Part shown: positions 47,380 through 57,452 of the stretch, piece by piece
Position numbering within the stretch: the stretch's first letter is position 1
How the letters are laid out: every line of letters starts with the position of its first letter
Assembly: GCF_014698065.1 (NCBI RefSeq)
Contig: NZ_JACJSI010000012.1
Coordinates: 80,675 to 144,674 of the forward strand
Direction of reading: 5' to 3'
Source: Nostoc flagelliforme FACHB-838
Lineage (GTDB): Bacteria > Cyanobacteriota > Cyanobacteriia > Cyanobacteriales > Nostocaceae
DNA length: 64,000 bases
The notes under the pieces: model-generated
The model's database searches: none
The model's input: only the letters and a program-made list of their open reading frames with translations
Told to the model about the DNA's origin: nothing
Position numbers and translations under genes: made by a program

Positions 47380-48180
47380 ATGCTTGTAATGAAGGGGATT
47401 TGGAGTTTTTGCTTGCTGTTTTTTTTCCTATTATGGAGTGGTGAAGCTTTTGCAGCAGAGTTAGCTGAACGATTAGCAAATTTTCCCCAATGGGAAAAAT
47501 TAACTTCAGTGCAGCCAGCTTCGGGTGATTTAGTTTACCCTGAATGGATGGCTGGTTATTGGCAAGTAACAAGTACTTTGGTAGATTTAGCTGCACCTTT
47601 AGCACCAGAAATCGTAACTCCAGGGTTTGAAGGTAATCGCCGACAATTAAATCAGCCTGTGAGTTTTGTAGTAAGATTTGTGAAGGAGAAACCACACCCT
47701 CCTGGGTTAAATATATTACCTAAGATAGACAACAAATCCCCCATCTTAGTAGCAGATAGAGCATTTAATAGTTTGAATTTGGCACGGGCTTATTTAGGGG
47801 ATGAAGCAGTGTTATCAGTCAAAGTAGATCCAGATTCACCTAATCGTCAAATTACGTTCTTGCGTAGCAGTCGGCAACTAGTTTCCATTGTGACTGCACG
47901 GGCCACAGAAACTACCTCTGATGGCAAATTCATCACTACAGAAGTGTTTCAACAACTATTTAAAGGCGGTTCACGCCCCTATTTAAACTCTGTAGAATCT
48001 ACTACGGCTTATCATAAACTTCCAACGTCTAATCCGGCGATTGAAGCAGACCAAGTTACTGCTGTTTATCTTTCACCCCAAGATCCAGATTACTTTCAAG
48101 CTGCCTCTCAACCAGTTGCTCTCTACCGCTATCGCCTCGAATTTTTTCCCCAAAAACTAGCAACTACTCCCAAAGAGTGA
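47380..48180 (+). CDS. Exported conserved protein (DUF6816-like, lumenal/periplasmic)
   Basis: A 266-residue protein with a signal peptide (MKGIWSFCLLFFFLLWSGEA, cleavage after AFA). The mature part is beta-rich with PEWMAGYWQVTSTLVDLAAP and VPF-type conserved patches, as in cyanobacterial and plastid lumenal proteins of unknown function. The DUF number is from memory. Start at ATG 47380 or 47389. It may be soluble in the thylakoid lumen. Confidence 0.6.
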   Translation: MLVMKGIWSFCLLFFFLLWSGEAFAAELAERLANFPQWEKLTSVQPASGDLVYPEWMAGYWQVTSTLVDLAAPLAPEIVTPGFEGNRRQLNQPVSFVVRFVKEKPHPPGLNILPKIDNKSPILVADRAFNSLNLARAYLGDEAVLSVKVDPDSPNRQITFLRSSRQLVSIVTARATETTSDGKFITTEVFQQLFKGGSRPYLNSVESTTAYHKLPTSNPAIEADQVTAVYLSPQDPDYFQAASQPVALYRYRLEFFPQKLATTPKE

Positions 48181-48268
48181 TTTGTCACCTAGCTCTTGAC
48201 TACATTCGTATTACAAGCGTAGTATATAAATTCCAAGTTTACGATCGCGCTCTTGGATGGTGTGCATC

Positions 48269-50089
48269 ATGGCCAAATTTCAAGATATTGTCAATTACTT
48301 TCGCTCTGATTGGAAGCTGAGTGTTTTTAGTATTACAGCATCCAGCATTTACGAAATTATTGATTTGGTTGTCCCTTATGCGATCGGGCAGATTTTAAAC
48401 GTTTTGTCTGATCAACCTTTGGATAAACCACTTCAAAGTGCGATCGCAACTTTTTCTGACATCACCAATTACCCAGTTAATAAAACTCTATCTTTAGGAG
48501 TATTGCTGGGTTTAATATTCATTGTCACCGTAGTGAGAGCGCCCACACAACCCTGGTTAAGCAATTGGTTTCACTGGGATATAGCTTTCAGATCGCGTCG
48601 AGATAAAAGTGAAACAGCGATCGCTAAAGTTCTTACTCTCCCACTAGAATTTTATGATGAAAATAACCCTGGACGTATTGCTGGCAGAGTAGCTAGAGGT
48701 ATTGCTAACCACACTTGGGCATATCCCGAAATCGCCGGACAGTTGATTCCTAAACTGGCTCGTGTACTGGGGATTTTTGTGTTTATCTTGTTTATTGAGT
48801 GGCGGATTGCAGTTTTATATCTAATTTCCTTTGTAATTATTCTCAGCTTCAGCTTGAAGAATTTACAGCAGTTAATTGAGTACGAAAGTCGTGTGGATAA
48901 ATATGGAGAGGACACAGAAAGCCGCACTTCCGAATTGATCACTAACATCAAAACGGTGAAAGCATTTGCTACAGAAGCTAAAGAACTGAAACGGCAAAAA
49001 AAACGTTTAAATCGTGAACTAGTGGTGCTTAATTATCGCATCCACAAAGGTTATACGATACTAGGTACTTGGCAAAGAACTGTAATTCAATTTTGTGTGT
49101 TTACTATCTTGGGTTTAACTTTAGCAGCAACAGTAAACGGGAGAATTTCTCTCGGTCACTTTATCATGACCTTGACTCTTTCTAGCATGGCTTATGCCGA
49201 ATTAGAACCAATTAGTAGCTTGGCAGAAGTTTTTGCCCGTCGTTATTCTTCTATGTTGCGGTTTCACGAATTTTTGCAAGAGCCAACTCCATCTGATTCA
49301 GCTAGTCTTTTAGAAGAGAGCCACCAGACAGAATCACCTTATAAATTTACTGGAAAAGTTGAGTTGTCGCACCTGAGTTTTGGATATGATGCCAACCGTC
49401 AAGTTTTACAAGATATCAACTTGTTGATTGAGCCATACCAAACAGTAGCATTAGTGGGGCGTTCCGGTTCTGGTAAGTCTACTTTAATGAAATTGCTGTT
49501 GCGATATTTTGAACCTCAAGCAGGTCAAATTCTGATTGATGGTCAAGATATTCGCACTTTGGATGTGGGTAAATATAGACGGAGATTAGCGATCGTTCAC
49601 CAAGAAGTAGATGTTTTCAACGGTACTATATTGGATAACCTCACCTATGGTAAAACAAATGCCAGTTTGGAGCAGGTTAAGGAAGCTTGTAGAATTGCCA
49701 GAGTCGATGAAGTAGTGCAGCAGTTACCACAAGGTTATTACACCGTCGTGGGAGAACGAGGTGTCAGGTTATCTGGAGGACAAAGACAACGCTTGGGAAT
49801 TGCTAGGGCGTTGTTAGTTGAACCAGATGTGCTGATTTTTGACGAAGCCACCTCTAGTTTAGATTATGAGTCTGAGCGTTCAATTCAGCTAGCGATGCGA
49901 TCGATTCAGGGTACTTGCACCACCATCGTTATTGCCCACCGTTTAAGTACAGTCCGGGAAGCTGATAAAATTGTGGTTCTAGAGCAAGGAAAGATTGTAG
50001 AAGTGGGTAGCCACGATGAACTCTTGCGCCATGAGGGTATTTACCGCCGTTTGCATTCCCTACAAGAAACAGGAGAACTTCTGAGTTAG
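48269..50089 (+). CDS. ABC exporter, fused permease and ATPase
   Basis: About 606 residues. Six transmembrane helices (about 20-310) come first, then an ATPase domain with Walker A VGRSGSGKSTL, signature LSGGQRQRLGIARALL, Walker B VLIFDEATSSLD and the switch His in IVIAHRLST. This is the half-transporter layout of lipid, peptide or multidrug exporters (MsbA/HlyB type), working as a homodimer. No substrate-specific accessory gene is next to it. An ATG at 48257 is an alternative start. Confidence 0.93.
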   Translation: MAKFQDIVNYFRSDWKLSVFSITASSIYEIIDLVVPYAIGQILNVLSDQPLDKPLQSAIATFSDITNYPVNKTLSLGVLLGLIFIVTVVRAPTQPWLSNWFHWDIAFRSRRDKSETAIAKVLTLPLEFYDENNPGRIAGRVARGIANHTWAYPEIAGQLIPKLARVLGIFVFILFIEWRIAVLYLISFVIILSFSLKNLQQLIEYESRVDKYGEDTESRTSELITNIKTVKAFATEAKELKRQKKRLNRELVVLNYRIHKGYTILGTWQRTVIQFCVFTILGLTLAATVNGRISLGHFIMTLTLSSMAYAELEPISSLAEVFARRYSSMLRFHEFLQEPTPSDSASLLEESHQTESPYKFTGKVELSHLSFGYDANRQVLQDINLLIEPYQTVALVGRSGSGKSTLMKLLLRYFEPQAGQILIDGQDIRTLDVGKYRRRLAIVHQEVDVFNGTILDNLTYGKTNASLEQVKEACRIARVDEVVQQLPQGYYTVVGERGVRLSGGQRQRLGIARALLVEPDVLIFDEATSSLDYESERSIQLAMRSIQGTCTTIVIAHRLSTVREADKIVVLEQGKIVEVGSHDELLRHEGIYRRLHSLQETGELLS

Positions 50090-50175
50090 AAGATATACAC
50101 ATTTTGGATTTTAGATTGACTCCACGAATCAATTAACTTGATTAAATCGCAATACGCTTGGCTTTGTGAAAAATA

Positions 50176-50250
50176 GTAGGTTGGGTTGAGCAATAGCGAA
50201 ACTCAACAAATGGTTGATAATATTGGGTTTCGTTCCTCAACCCAATCTAC
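50176..50250. repeat. MITE-like repeat with 15-bp terminal inverted repeats
   Basis: GTAGGTTGGGTTGAG at the left pairs with CTCAACCCAATCTAC at the right (14 of 15). This AACCCAACCTAC type is common in Nostoc intergenic DNA. Confidence 0.75.
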
Positions 50251-50299
50251 ACTACTACACTACTTTTCGTTTTTACCATTAACTAAACCGTATTGGCTT

Positions 50300-50339
50300 A
50301 AATCGACCTTATTATATTGTCAATAAGGTCGATTTTTTT
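50300..50339. terminator. Bidirectional terminator between convergent genes
   Basis: AAATCGACCTTATT pairs with AATAAGGTCGATTT around an eight-base loop, with a T-run on the plus side and A-run on the minus side. It separates the ABC exporter from the convergent gene at 50388. Confidence 0.9.
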
Positions 50340-50387
50340 AATTATGAGAATACTAATCAGTAATCCAAGTTTTCTAATTACAAAAAA

Positions 50388-51344
50388 CTAAGATTTACTC
50401 TTATCTGCTTCTTTCTGTGCCGCCTCACTGTATTTCTTATAAAGTTGAGTACGAATCTTAGCTTCCTGATAACGACTGTGTTTTTGTGGCACCGTACTCA
50501 TTAAATCTGAAGCCCGTTGCCATTTAGCAGCTATCTCTAACCACTGAGTTGAGGCTGTAGCTGTTTTACCAGATGCAGAAGCAAGATTTGCAATTCGCAC
50601 CGCTATGGCAAATTGGTCATCAGATGGAGCAGAAAGGTTATTCTTAGCAGAACTAAGTGGTGTTTGAACTTTTCTATTGCTTGTATTTTCTGTAGTTAAA
50701 GATTTAGAAGTTTGGAATTGCATTAGGCTTTTCAGATTATTACCTAATTGGGCATAAACAACCCAACTAAGCAACAAGAGTGAGCATAAACCAACCGCTG
50801 CTAATATCTTTTTATTAGGTTGATTTTTGGGTTTTTCTTTGTTAACAAGTACTAAAGGGCGAGAGACTTGAGTTTTCGGAAAATTTGACTTTCCTAGTCC
50901 AGCTTGAGCTTCTGTGAAATCTTTAATTAGTTGCTTTATAATATTGGGCTGAATTAACGTAATTTCCTGTGACCAAAGCAATTGATTTTCGCGATCGCTA
51001 TCTATTTCTTTTAGCCACAGTAATTGTTGTTCCCGAACAATCCGACTGTTGATATTGACTCGGCGAATATGACGCGGGGCGATGGAATCAAGAATTTGCT
51101 GAATTTCTGCGACAACGGGAGATTGCTCAAGTTGTTCTACGCTAGCTGCCTCGCACAGAATTTGTAAGATACCATCAGAAAAAATGGCTCTAGTTCTGAC
51201 ACCAGACTTAGCTAGCTTTTCGTTCAATAGCTGAATAATCGCCGCAACGCTACCTTGGTGGGCTTGCCAAGCGATATCGTTTATTCGGTCTACCATCTGA
51301 AATTTAGTGATAGCTCTTCCACCCTGACTGATTAACGTACTCAT
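50388..51344 (-). CDS. Membrane protein of unknown function, 318 residues
   Basis: A cytoplasmic N-terminal domain (about 1-160; RINDIAWQAHQGSVAAIIQL and LAKSGVRTRAIF) is followed by one membrane helix (AAVGLCSLLLLSWVVYAQL, about 184-202) and a helical C-terminal part (ANLASASGKTATASTQWLEI). The N-terminal segment recurs in several cyanobacterial proteins, but I cannot name a family with confidence. It converges on the ABC exporter. Confidence 0.7.
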   Translation of the reverse strand: MSTLISQGGRAITKFQMVDRINDIAWQAHQGSVAAIIQLLNEKLAKSGVRTRAIFSDGILQILCEAASVEQLEQSPVVAEIQQILDSIAPRHIRRVNINSRIVREQQLLWLKEIDSDRENQLLWSQEITLIQPNIIKQLIKDFTEAQAGLGKSNFPKTQVSRPLVLVNKEKPKNQPNKKILAAVGLCSLLLLSWVVYAQLGNNLKSLMQFQTSKSLTTENTSNRKVQTPLSSAKNNLSAPSDDQFAIAVRIANLASASGKTATASTQWLEIAAKWQRASDLMSTVPQKHSRYQEAKIRTQLYKKYSEAAQKEADKSKS

Positions 51345-51856
51345 TAATTTAGGGACTCTTTTCTACTGACCTTGATCTTGTCTTCGATTTTACGAGTAAA
51401 AAGATGAGTTGCCAAATAAAATCATAAATATAGAGCCTCACTTTTCAATTCGCTAAGGACGCTCGATCGCACTCACTTAATTTGACACTCCCACGCCTTG
51501 AAAGCTTAGAATTCCTGGGCTGAAACTGCACTTTCAGGGTAACGCCCATGCAGGCGGACGAGCTACCTGTTTGACATAGTACATTATGATGCCTTGATAC
51601 GATCGCCTTTGGTCAACTTGAGGTAGGTGAAGCAGCCACGATGTGCGATCGCAAATGTATGCAAAATACTGATAGTAGCTAGACAGTATCAGTACCAAAC
51701 AAAATAGCCCTATGGAGATTATTTCGTGATTAATTATCGCTTTTTTTGCCTTTTTGCCATTCTGGCAATCATAAACAGCATAGCGATCGTTACATTAGAA
51801 GATATATAACTAAAAATCATTGTTGATTTTCATTAGTCCGCAGTTCACACAAAACC
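51345..51856. other. Spacer with remnant of an IS200/IS605 right end
   Basis: About 510 bp between divergent genes. The only feature is the element remnant at 51482-51570; the rest is AT-rich and holds the promoters of both genes. Confidence 0.55.
51482..51570 (-). mobile_element. Solo right-end remnant of an IS200/IS605-type element
   Basis: TTTGACACTCCC at 51481-51492 is the same terminal sequence as at the tnpB element (34470-34480). It is followed on the element strand by hairpin-forming CTGAAAGTGCAGTTTCAG (about 51520-51537) and GGGCGTTAC. No tnpB is present. It resembles a leftover omegaRNA-coding end. Confidence 0.5.
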
Positions 51857-53965
51857 ATGAGTGCAAGTACCATCATTTCCCACAACCCCCTACTTCAAGG
51901 CACAGGATTACCTGTCTTTGCAGAGATTAAACCAGAACGAGTAGTACCAGCCTTCAATCAGTTGCTGGCAGAACTTGACCAGCAGCTTGCCACCTTAGAG
52001 GCTAATATACAGCCTACTTGGAGTGGTTTAGTAGAACCCTTAGAAAAGCTGACAGAACGGCTTACCTGGAGTTGGGGGGTGGTAAATCATTTAATGGGTG
52101 TTCAAAATAGCCCGGAACTGCGCGAAGCTCATGAAATTGTACAGCCACTAGTCGTACAGTTTATCAACAAGCTTGGTCAAAGCCAACCTATTTACAATGC
52201 TTTTAAGAAACTTCGTAGCAGTGATAGTTGGGCAACTTTAGAATTAGCCCAACAGCGCATTGTAGAAGCTGCCATTCGAGATGCAGAACTTTCTGGGGTT
52301 GGCTTAGAAGGAGAAGCAAGAGAGCGTTTCAACGCCATTCAGATGGAGTTGGCAGAACTTTCGACTAAATTTTCTAACCATGTACTTGATGCCACAAAAG
52401 CCTTTAGCTTAACCCTGACAACAAAAGCAGAAATTGACGGCCTACCACCAAGTTTAGTGAGTTTAGCTGCTCAAGCTGCTCGTGCGGCTGGAGAAGAGAA
52501 CGCCACACCAGAAAATGGCCCTTGGCGTATTACTTTAGACTTCCCCTGCTACGGCCCTTTCATGCAGCACAGCACCCGTCGAGATTTGCGTGAAAAACTC
52601 TACAAAGCTTATATCACTCGCGCTTCTGCTGGGGATTTAGATAATAACCCGTTAATTGTACGTATTTTTGAGTTACGGCAAGAACTTGCAGATTTACTCG
52701 GCTTTAAGAGTTTTGCCGAGTTGAGTCTTGCAAGTAAAATGGCTCCTAATGTTGAGGCAGTGGAAGCACTATTAGAAGAACTACGCCAGGCCAGTTATGA
52801 TGCTGCTGTCAAAGACTTAGAAGAACTTCAAGCTTTCGCTGCATCTTATGGAGAAGAATATCAAGATTTAAAACACTGGGACATCAGCTTTTGGGCAGAA
52901 CGCCAACGAGAAGCAAAATTTGCCTTTACTGCTGAAGAATTGCGTCCCTACTTTCCCCTTCCCCAAGTGTTAGATGGCTTGTTTGGACTTGTGAAACGGC
53001 TGTTTGGTGTGACTGTAACCCCAGCTGATGGTCAAGCCCCAGTATGGCATGAGGATGTCCGTTATTTCCAAATAGCTGATGAAACTGGTTCTCCCATAGC
53101 CTACTTCTACTTAGACCCCTATAGCCGTCCAGCAGAAAAACGTGGTGGTGCTTGGATGGATGCGTGCATCAATCGTGCCAAAATCACTGAAAATGGTGTA
53201 ACTGCCATCCGGTTGCCTGTGACTTATTTAATATGTAACCAAACTCCTCCAGTCGATGGCAAGCCGAGTTTGATGACTTTCTATGAAGTAGAAACTTTGT
53301 TCCACGAGTTTGGTCATGGATTGCAGCACATGCTCACCAAGGTTGACTACGCTGGAGCCGCAGGCATCAATAATGTGGAGTGGGATGCAGTGGAACTACC
53401 TAGTCAGTTTATGGAAAATTGGTGCTATGAGCGACCCACTTTGTTTGGCATGGCTAAACATTACGAAACTGGGGAAGCCCTACCGGAGCATTATTATCAA
53501 AAGCTGCTAGCGGCGCGTAATTATATGAGTGGTACTGCGATGTTGCGGCAGATTCACTTTAGCAGTATTGATTTAGAACTGCATTATCGTTATCGTTCCG
53601 GTAGCGATGAAACTCCGGCAGATGTGCGTCAGCGTATAGCCAAGACTACGACTGTTTTACCACCACTTCCAGAAGATTCAATGTTATGTGCTTTTGGACA
53701 CATTTTTGAGGGTGGTTATGCAGCAGGTTATTACAGTTACAAGTGGGCTGAAGTATTGAGTGCTGATGCTTTTGCCGCTTTTGAAGAAGCTGGATTAGAA
53801 GATGAAGAGGCAGTAAAAGCCACAGGTGTGCGTTATCGAGATACAGTGCTAGCGCTCGGTGGTAGCAAGCATCCGATGGAGGTGTTTAAAACTTTCCGGG
53901 GTCGTGAACCAAGTACGATCGCTCTGCTGAGGCACAATGGTTTGGTGAGCGCTGCTGTCAATTAA
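51857..53965 (+). CDS. prlC: M3 family oligopeptidase (oligopeptidase A-like)
   Basis: A 702-residue zinc metallopeptidase with the HEXXH motif His483-Glu484-F-G-His487 (LFHEFGHGLQ) and the third ligand region near ELPSQFMENW. It has the helical, clam-shaped fold typical of OpdA/Dcp. It degrades short peptides such as cleaved signal or transit peptides in the cytoplasm. Length is normal; no signal peptide. The gene stands alone, with a hairpin after it. Confidence 0.93.
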   Translation: MSASTIISHNPLLQGTGLPVFAEIKPERVVPAFNQLLAELDQQLATLEANIQPTWSGLVEPLEKLTERLTWSWGVVNHLMGVQNSPELREAHEIVQPLVVQFINKLGQSQPIYNAFKKLRSSDSWATLELAQQRIVEAAIRDAELSGVGLEGEARERFNAIQMELAELSTKFSNHVLDATKAFSLTLTTKAEIDGLPPSLVSLAAQAARAAGEENATPENGPWRITLDFPCYGPFMQHSTRRDLREKLYKAYITRASAGDLDNNPLIVRIFELRQELADLLGFKSFAELSLASKMAPNVEAVEALLEELRQASYDAAVKDLEELQAFAASYGEEYQDLKHWDISFWAERQREAKFAFTAEELRPYFPLPQVLDGLFGLVKRLFGVTVTPADGQAPVWHEDVRYFQIADETGSPIAYFYLDPYSRPAEKRGGAWMDACINRAKITENGVTAIRLPVTYLICNQTPPVDGKPSLMTFYEVETLFHEFGHGLQHMLTKVDYAGAAGINNVEWDAVELPSQFMENWCYERPTLFGMAKHYETGEALPEHYYQKLLAARNYMSGTAMLRQIHFSSIDLELHYRYRSGSDETPADVRQRIAKTTTVLPPLPEDSMLCAFGHIFEGGYAAGYYSYKWAEVLSADAFAAFEEAGLEDEEAVKATGVRYRDTVLALGGSKHPMEVFKTFRGREPSTIALLRHNGLVSAAVN

Positions 53966-53975
53966 ACAACACCTT

Positions 53976-54006
53976 TGTAGAGACGTTGCAATCCAACGTC
54001 TCTACA
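53976..54006. terminator. Hairpin after the M3 peptidase gene
   Basis: TGTAGAGACGTTG pairs perfectly with CAACGTCTCTACA around five bases, followed by TCAAAATTTTT. It also belongs to a common dispersed repeat type. Confidence 0.75.
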
Positions 54007-54052
54007 TCAAAATTTTTGCAAATAATCCTTGAGTGAAGTTTTTTTCCCTGGT

Positions 54053-54868
54053 TTAAGGCGTTTCTACGGGAATGGGTTCTCCTGCAACATCATCTAAGCG
54101 GATGCTGCCTAATAAATTCCGCCACTCTGCTTTCAGCGCCGCATCTTCAGGATTTTTTTGACGCAGTTCAGCCAGCGTCGCCAGTGCCTCGTACCATATC
54201 CCCTTTTGGGCATAGATAGCATAGCGCTTTCGAGGTTCTGTGGTTTGTAGCTCTTTGACTGTGGCTGGATTCAGTTCGATTCTTTTTATTACCCCTTCAA
54301 CAAAAGTTGGGGGAGAAGTCTTTTCCTTGTCACAGTTAATGGTTAAAAACCAGCGATATTGTTTGTCTACTGCTAAAGCGGGAACAGTGGTAGGCAAAGA
54401 AACGCGGATGACTCCTGGCTCATCGGGGAGAGCGATCGCTTTTCGATAAATCTCCTTAGAGTCCTTAGATTCAGGATATTCTTGCACTACAAATTCAACC
54501 GTATAAGGCAAATCTTTGCTATAAGGCACATAGAAAAACCAACTTGGACGTTCTACTGTTGTCTGTCCCCAGACATTAATCACTAAGTCAGCTTCTTCAG
54601 TAAAGGGTACTAAAGCAGTCAGATCGGGTTTAGTCGGTGGACACCCAGCTATTTCCCCGCGCTTCGCTCCACCACGAACACGACCGCCAGGAGGGGGGCC
54701 AGGTGGAATTGGAGGTTGATTAAAGGTTGTGGCTTGAGCTAGGGTCGTTTTAGCATCAGAGCGATTAGGAGTTGGTTTCGCCAGTACTGGAATCAGGCTA
54801 ACTAGTAGACTTGTACAGCTAAAAGTTACTATTAAAAACAGTTTTATAGGCTGTGAATTTAAATTCAT
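54053..54868 (-). CDS. Secreted DUF928 protein
   Basis: A 271-residue protein with a signal peptide (IKLFLIVTFSCTSLLVSLIP, cleavage after VLA). The DUF928 domain follows: ALVPFTEEADLVINVWGQTT, WFFYVPYSKD and KQYRWFLTINCD. Function is unknown; in cyanobacteria these genes commonly lie beside CHAT, CHASE2 and DUF1822 genes, as here. It is 35 bp downstream of the CHAT-CHASE2 gene on the same strand, so likely the last gene of that operon. Confidence 0.85.
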   Translation of the reverse strand: MNLNSQPIKLFLIVTFSCTSLLVSLIPVLAKPTPNRSDAKTTLAQATTFNQPPIPPGPPPGGRVRGGAKRGEIAGCPPTKPDLTALVPFTEEADLVINVWGQTTVERPSWFFYVPYSKDLPYTVEFVVQEYPESKDSKEIYRKAIALPDEPGVIRVSLPTTVPALAVDKQYRWFLTINCDKEKTSPPTFVEGVIKRIELNPATVKELQTTEPRKRYAIYAQKGIWYEALATLAELRQKNPEDAALKAEWRNLLGSIRLDDVAGEPIPVETP

Positions 54869-54902
54869 AAAAACCTTACCTCATACGATTTTAGATTGGG
54901 CA

Positions 54903-57278
54903 TTAGTTATTCTCTCTTATCTCCCTCATCTCCCTCATTTCCCTCACCCCCTCACTCTCCACCTGCGCTTCTGTTTTTGAATTATGGATTGACATCAAGC
55001 CCACCATAGCTGCCAGCGATAAAGCTGACGGTACAAACGGTACCCAAGCACCCGAAATGAATAGACCAAAACAAAGTCCATACAAAACACCAGAAGTAAC
55101 ACCAGTTGCCAATGCCAACCAGGGTAACGAAAGTCTGCGCCAAGCCAAGATTCCCCCTACCAAAGACCAGCCCCAAATCCAAACCACTTCAGCCCACAAT
55201 GACCAAACTTGCAGCAACGGCCGTCCATCCTGAACTGCGCTAAGGATCTGGCTGATCATGTGGGCATGTACCAGCACTCCTGGCATTTGTTCATCTAAAG
55301 GAACGCCATAGGGTGTAGGCCAAGTGTCTGGAGAATCCCCCTTTGCTGTCACACCAATCAAAACAATCCGGTCTTTGATAGCGCCAGAGTCAAGCGGACT
55401 AGATAAAAAATGCGTTAGCTTCACCTGTTCAGCTATCTGTTTTGAAGAACGGTAGTTAAGTAAGATTTGGCCGCCATTAGCATCAATATTTTGATAGCCA
55501 CCAGTGCCAGAGTTCAGGTTCGGAAAAATAGTTTTACCCACCTGCAAATTCCCTTTAGGGGTGAACTTAGTTTCAATTCCTAAAGGGCGTAGATAGAGGG
55601 ATGCTAATTGTAGACTAAACGAGTAGCGGGCAGGACACAATGATGTCGCCTCTTGGTTCATGAATAGGAGATGCCGACGAACAACTCCATCGCGATCGTG
55701 AATAAAGTCGCTAAATCCTAAGTTTTCTCGGGGTATTTCTGGTGGTGGCCCGTTGCCTGGGATATTTACAGTGCCATCGCTCCCCTTACATACGCCAATC
55801 AAGTTCTGAGTTTTTTGGAGACGAGTAATTAAATCTGGGTCTTTGGCCTTAAAATCACGGTAGATATCCAAGCCGATCGCCCGGGGTTGGTATTGCTTTA
55901 GTTTTGCCAAAACTTTGTTAAGAGATTTTTCCGAAAGGGAAGCTCCAGTCAAGGACTCGTCATTTTTTCTTTGAATTGCCAAATCATCATCGTCAATTGT
56001 AATTATTAACAGTCTAGAATCAAGTCCTGTAGCAGGGCGCGATCGCATCATCAGGTCAAAGGCTTGAATCTCTGAATTTTCCAGCAATCCCACCAATCTC
56101 ACCCCACAAACCAAGACTGTAATTGCCAAGCTGGATAACAAAGTTGTCCGAAATCTGCGTCTGTTAGGCAAGGGTAAATTGGGTATCTCTTCAATTTTTA
56201 CAGACCTTAATTCATCCCAAGTGGGTGGTATCTGCGCTGGATTTTGACAAATCACTGGTAGCCAAGTCGCACAAGGAAATCGATCCTCAAGTCCTTGCAA
56301 GCGTTCCCGCGCTTGGCGTACTGATTGATATAAAGACTCGCCACCGGCAAAGCCTTCAAGAAAATACTTTAAAAACTCCTTAGCAACCTGGTCTGGCACA
56401 GGTTCACGCATGACGATTATTTGAGGAATTTGCAAATCAGCCAGTTCTCGCGCCAATCCCAATCCATCACAGGAATTGAATATAGCTAATTGCAAACCAT
56501 TTTCAATAGCTTTTTTGAGAGCAAATTTTAACTCGCCAATGGTCAGACTATCAGTTTTATTCAGGTAAATTCGTCCACTTTCCCCATTTCCGTGACTGGA
56601 ACTGTGTCCGGCAAAGAAAAGAATATCCCAGTTTTTCCCCCAGAGATGGTCAGTCAATTCTTTACGCTGTGGTTCTACTAGAAAGCTGACTTCTGCGTTA
56701 TTACACTGTTGCAGTAAAGCTTGATCGGCTTGGGTGTCAATCCCCTTACTATTGCCCACAATTGCCAAAATGTTAACTAATTCATTGGCAATGCGTGGCT
56801 TGTGAATGCGATCGTAGGATGGTGAAGAAAGGGCGATTTCAGTTTTAGGGTAGCGTTCTAACAAGTCCCACAGATGCCAGGGTAATAGCTGCAATTGGCT
56901 ATTTTCTGTTTGCAAAATTACCCGCACTTCGTCCGTGGAGGATAATCTTTCTAACCATTTTTCCCTCAAAGGGCGAAACTCTTCTGCCCGCAACCAGGTA
57001 TTAAAACGTGCCCGCAAAATATGGGAAGTGTTTTCGCAGTCTTGAACCATCGATACATTTGTCACCTGCATTTGGTCAGCATGGAGGCGATAACGATTGC
57101 CTATCTGCCGATAACTAGACTGCCAATGACTATAATAGAGCGGCATTTCTGGGAATGAAGGTAGCCTCCCTGTGATTTCTGTTGCAGCACGCTCATGTTC
57201 TTCACCAATTTGGAGGGTGACAGCAAATCCCTGCTCAAAACTACCCTCTCCGAATTTTATGACTACTAACTTACCCAT
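54903..57278 (-). CDS. CHAT-CHASE2 membrane signalling protein
   Basis: About 791 residues. An N-terminal CHAT domain (caspase-like) has His225 (FFAGHSSS) and Cys270 (IFNSCDGLG). A first membrane helix follows (LLSSLAITVLVCGVRLVGLL), then an extracytoplasmic CHASE2 sensor domain (SRLLIITIDDDDLAI, LIGVCKG, LIGVTAKGDSPDTWPTP) and three C-terminal membrane helices. No kinase or cyclase domain follows, so the output is presumably the protease-like CHAT domain. The frame extends to an ATG at 57371, but the ATG at 57278 (MGKLVVIKF) has GGGAGAT upstream and matches the usual start. It sits between DUF1822 and DUF928 genes. Confidence 0.9.
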   Translation of the reverse strand: MGKLVVIKFGEGSFEQGFAVTLQIGEEHERAATEITGRLPSFPEMPLYYSHWQSSYRQIGNRYRLHADQMQVTNVSMVQDCENTSHILRARFNTWLRAEEFRPLREKWLERLSSTDEVRVILQTENSQLQLLPWHLWDLLERYPKTEIALSSPSYDRIHKPRIANELVNILAIVGNSKGIDTQADQALLQQCNNAEVSFLVEPQRKELTDHLWGKNWDILFFAGHSSSHGNGESGRIYLNKTDSLTIGELKFALKKAIENGLQLAIFNSCDGLGLARELADLQIPQIIVMREPVPDQVAKEFLKYFLEGFAGGESLYQSVRQARERLQGLEDRFPCATWLPVICQNPAQIPPTWDELRSVKIEEIPNLPLPNRRRFRTTLLSSLAITVLVCGVRLVGLLENSEIQAFDLMMRSRPATGLDSRLLIITIDDDDLAIQRKNDESLTGASLSEKSLNKVLAKLKQYQPRAIGLDIYRDFKAKDPDLITRLQKTQNLIGVCKGSDGTVNIPGNGPPPEIPRENLGFSDFIHDRDGVVRRHLLFMNQEATSLCPARYSFSLQLASLYLRPLGIETKFTPKGNLQVGKTIFPNLNSGTGGYQNIDANGGQILLNYRSSKQIAEQVKLTHFLSSPLDSGAIKDRIVLIGVTAKGDSPDTWPTPYGVPLDEQMPGVLVHAHMISQILSAVQDGRPLLQVWSLWAEVVWIWGWSLVGGILAWRRLSLPWLALATGVTSGVLYGLCFGLFISGAWVPFVPSALSLAAMVGLMSIHNSKTEAQVESEGVREMREMREIRENN

Positions 57279-57452
57279 AACCGTCGTTATCTCCCTGTGC
57301 AAGATCACGCCTTGTTTTAATTTCTCATAACAAGCTCCACAAGCATCTACAGATTTTTTCAAAATCCCCAAAAGCTAGCTTGAATTTTTAATTTTTAATT
57401 AACAATTACCACTTAATAATTTACCGACCAAGAGGAAAGATAGCTATGTAAT

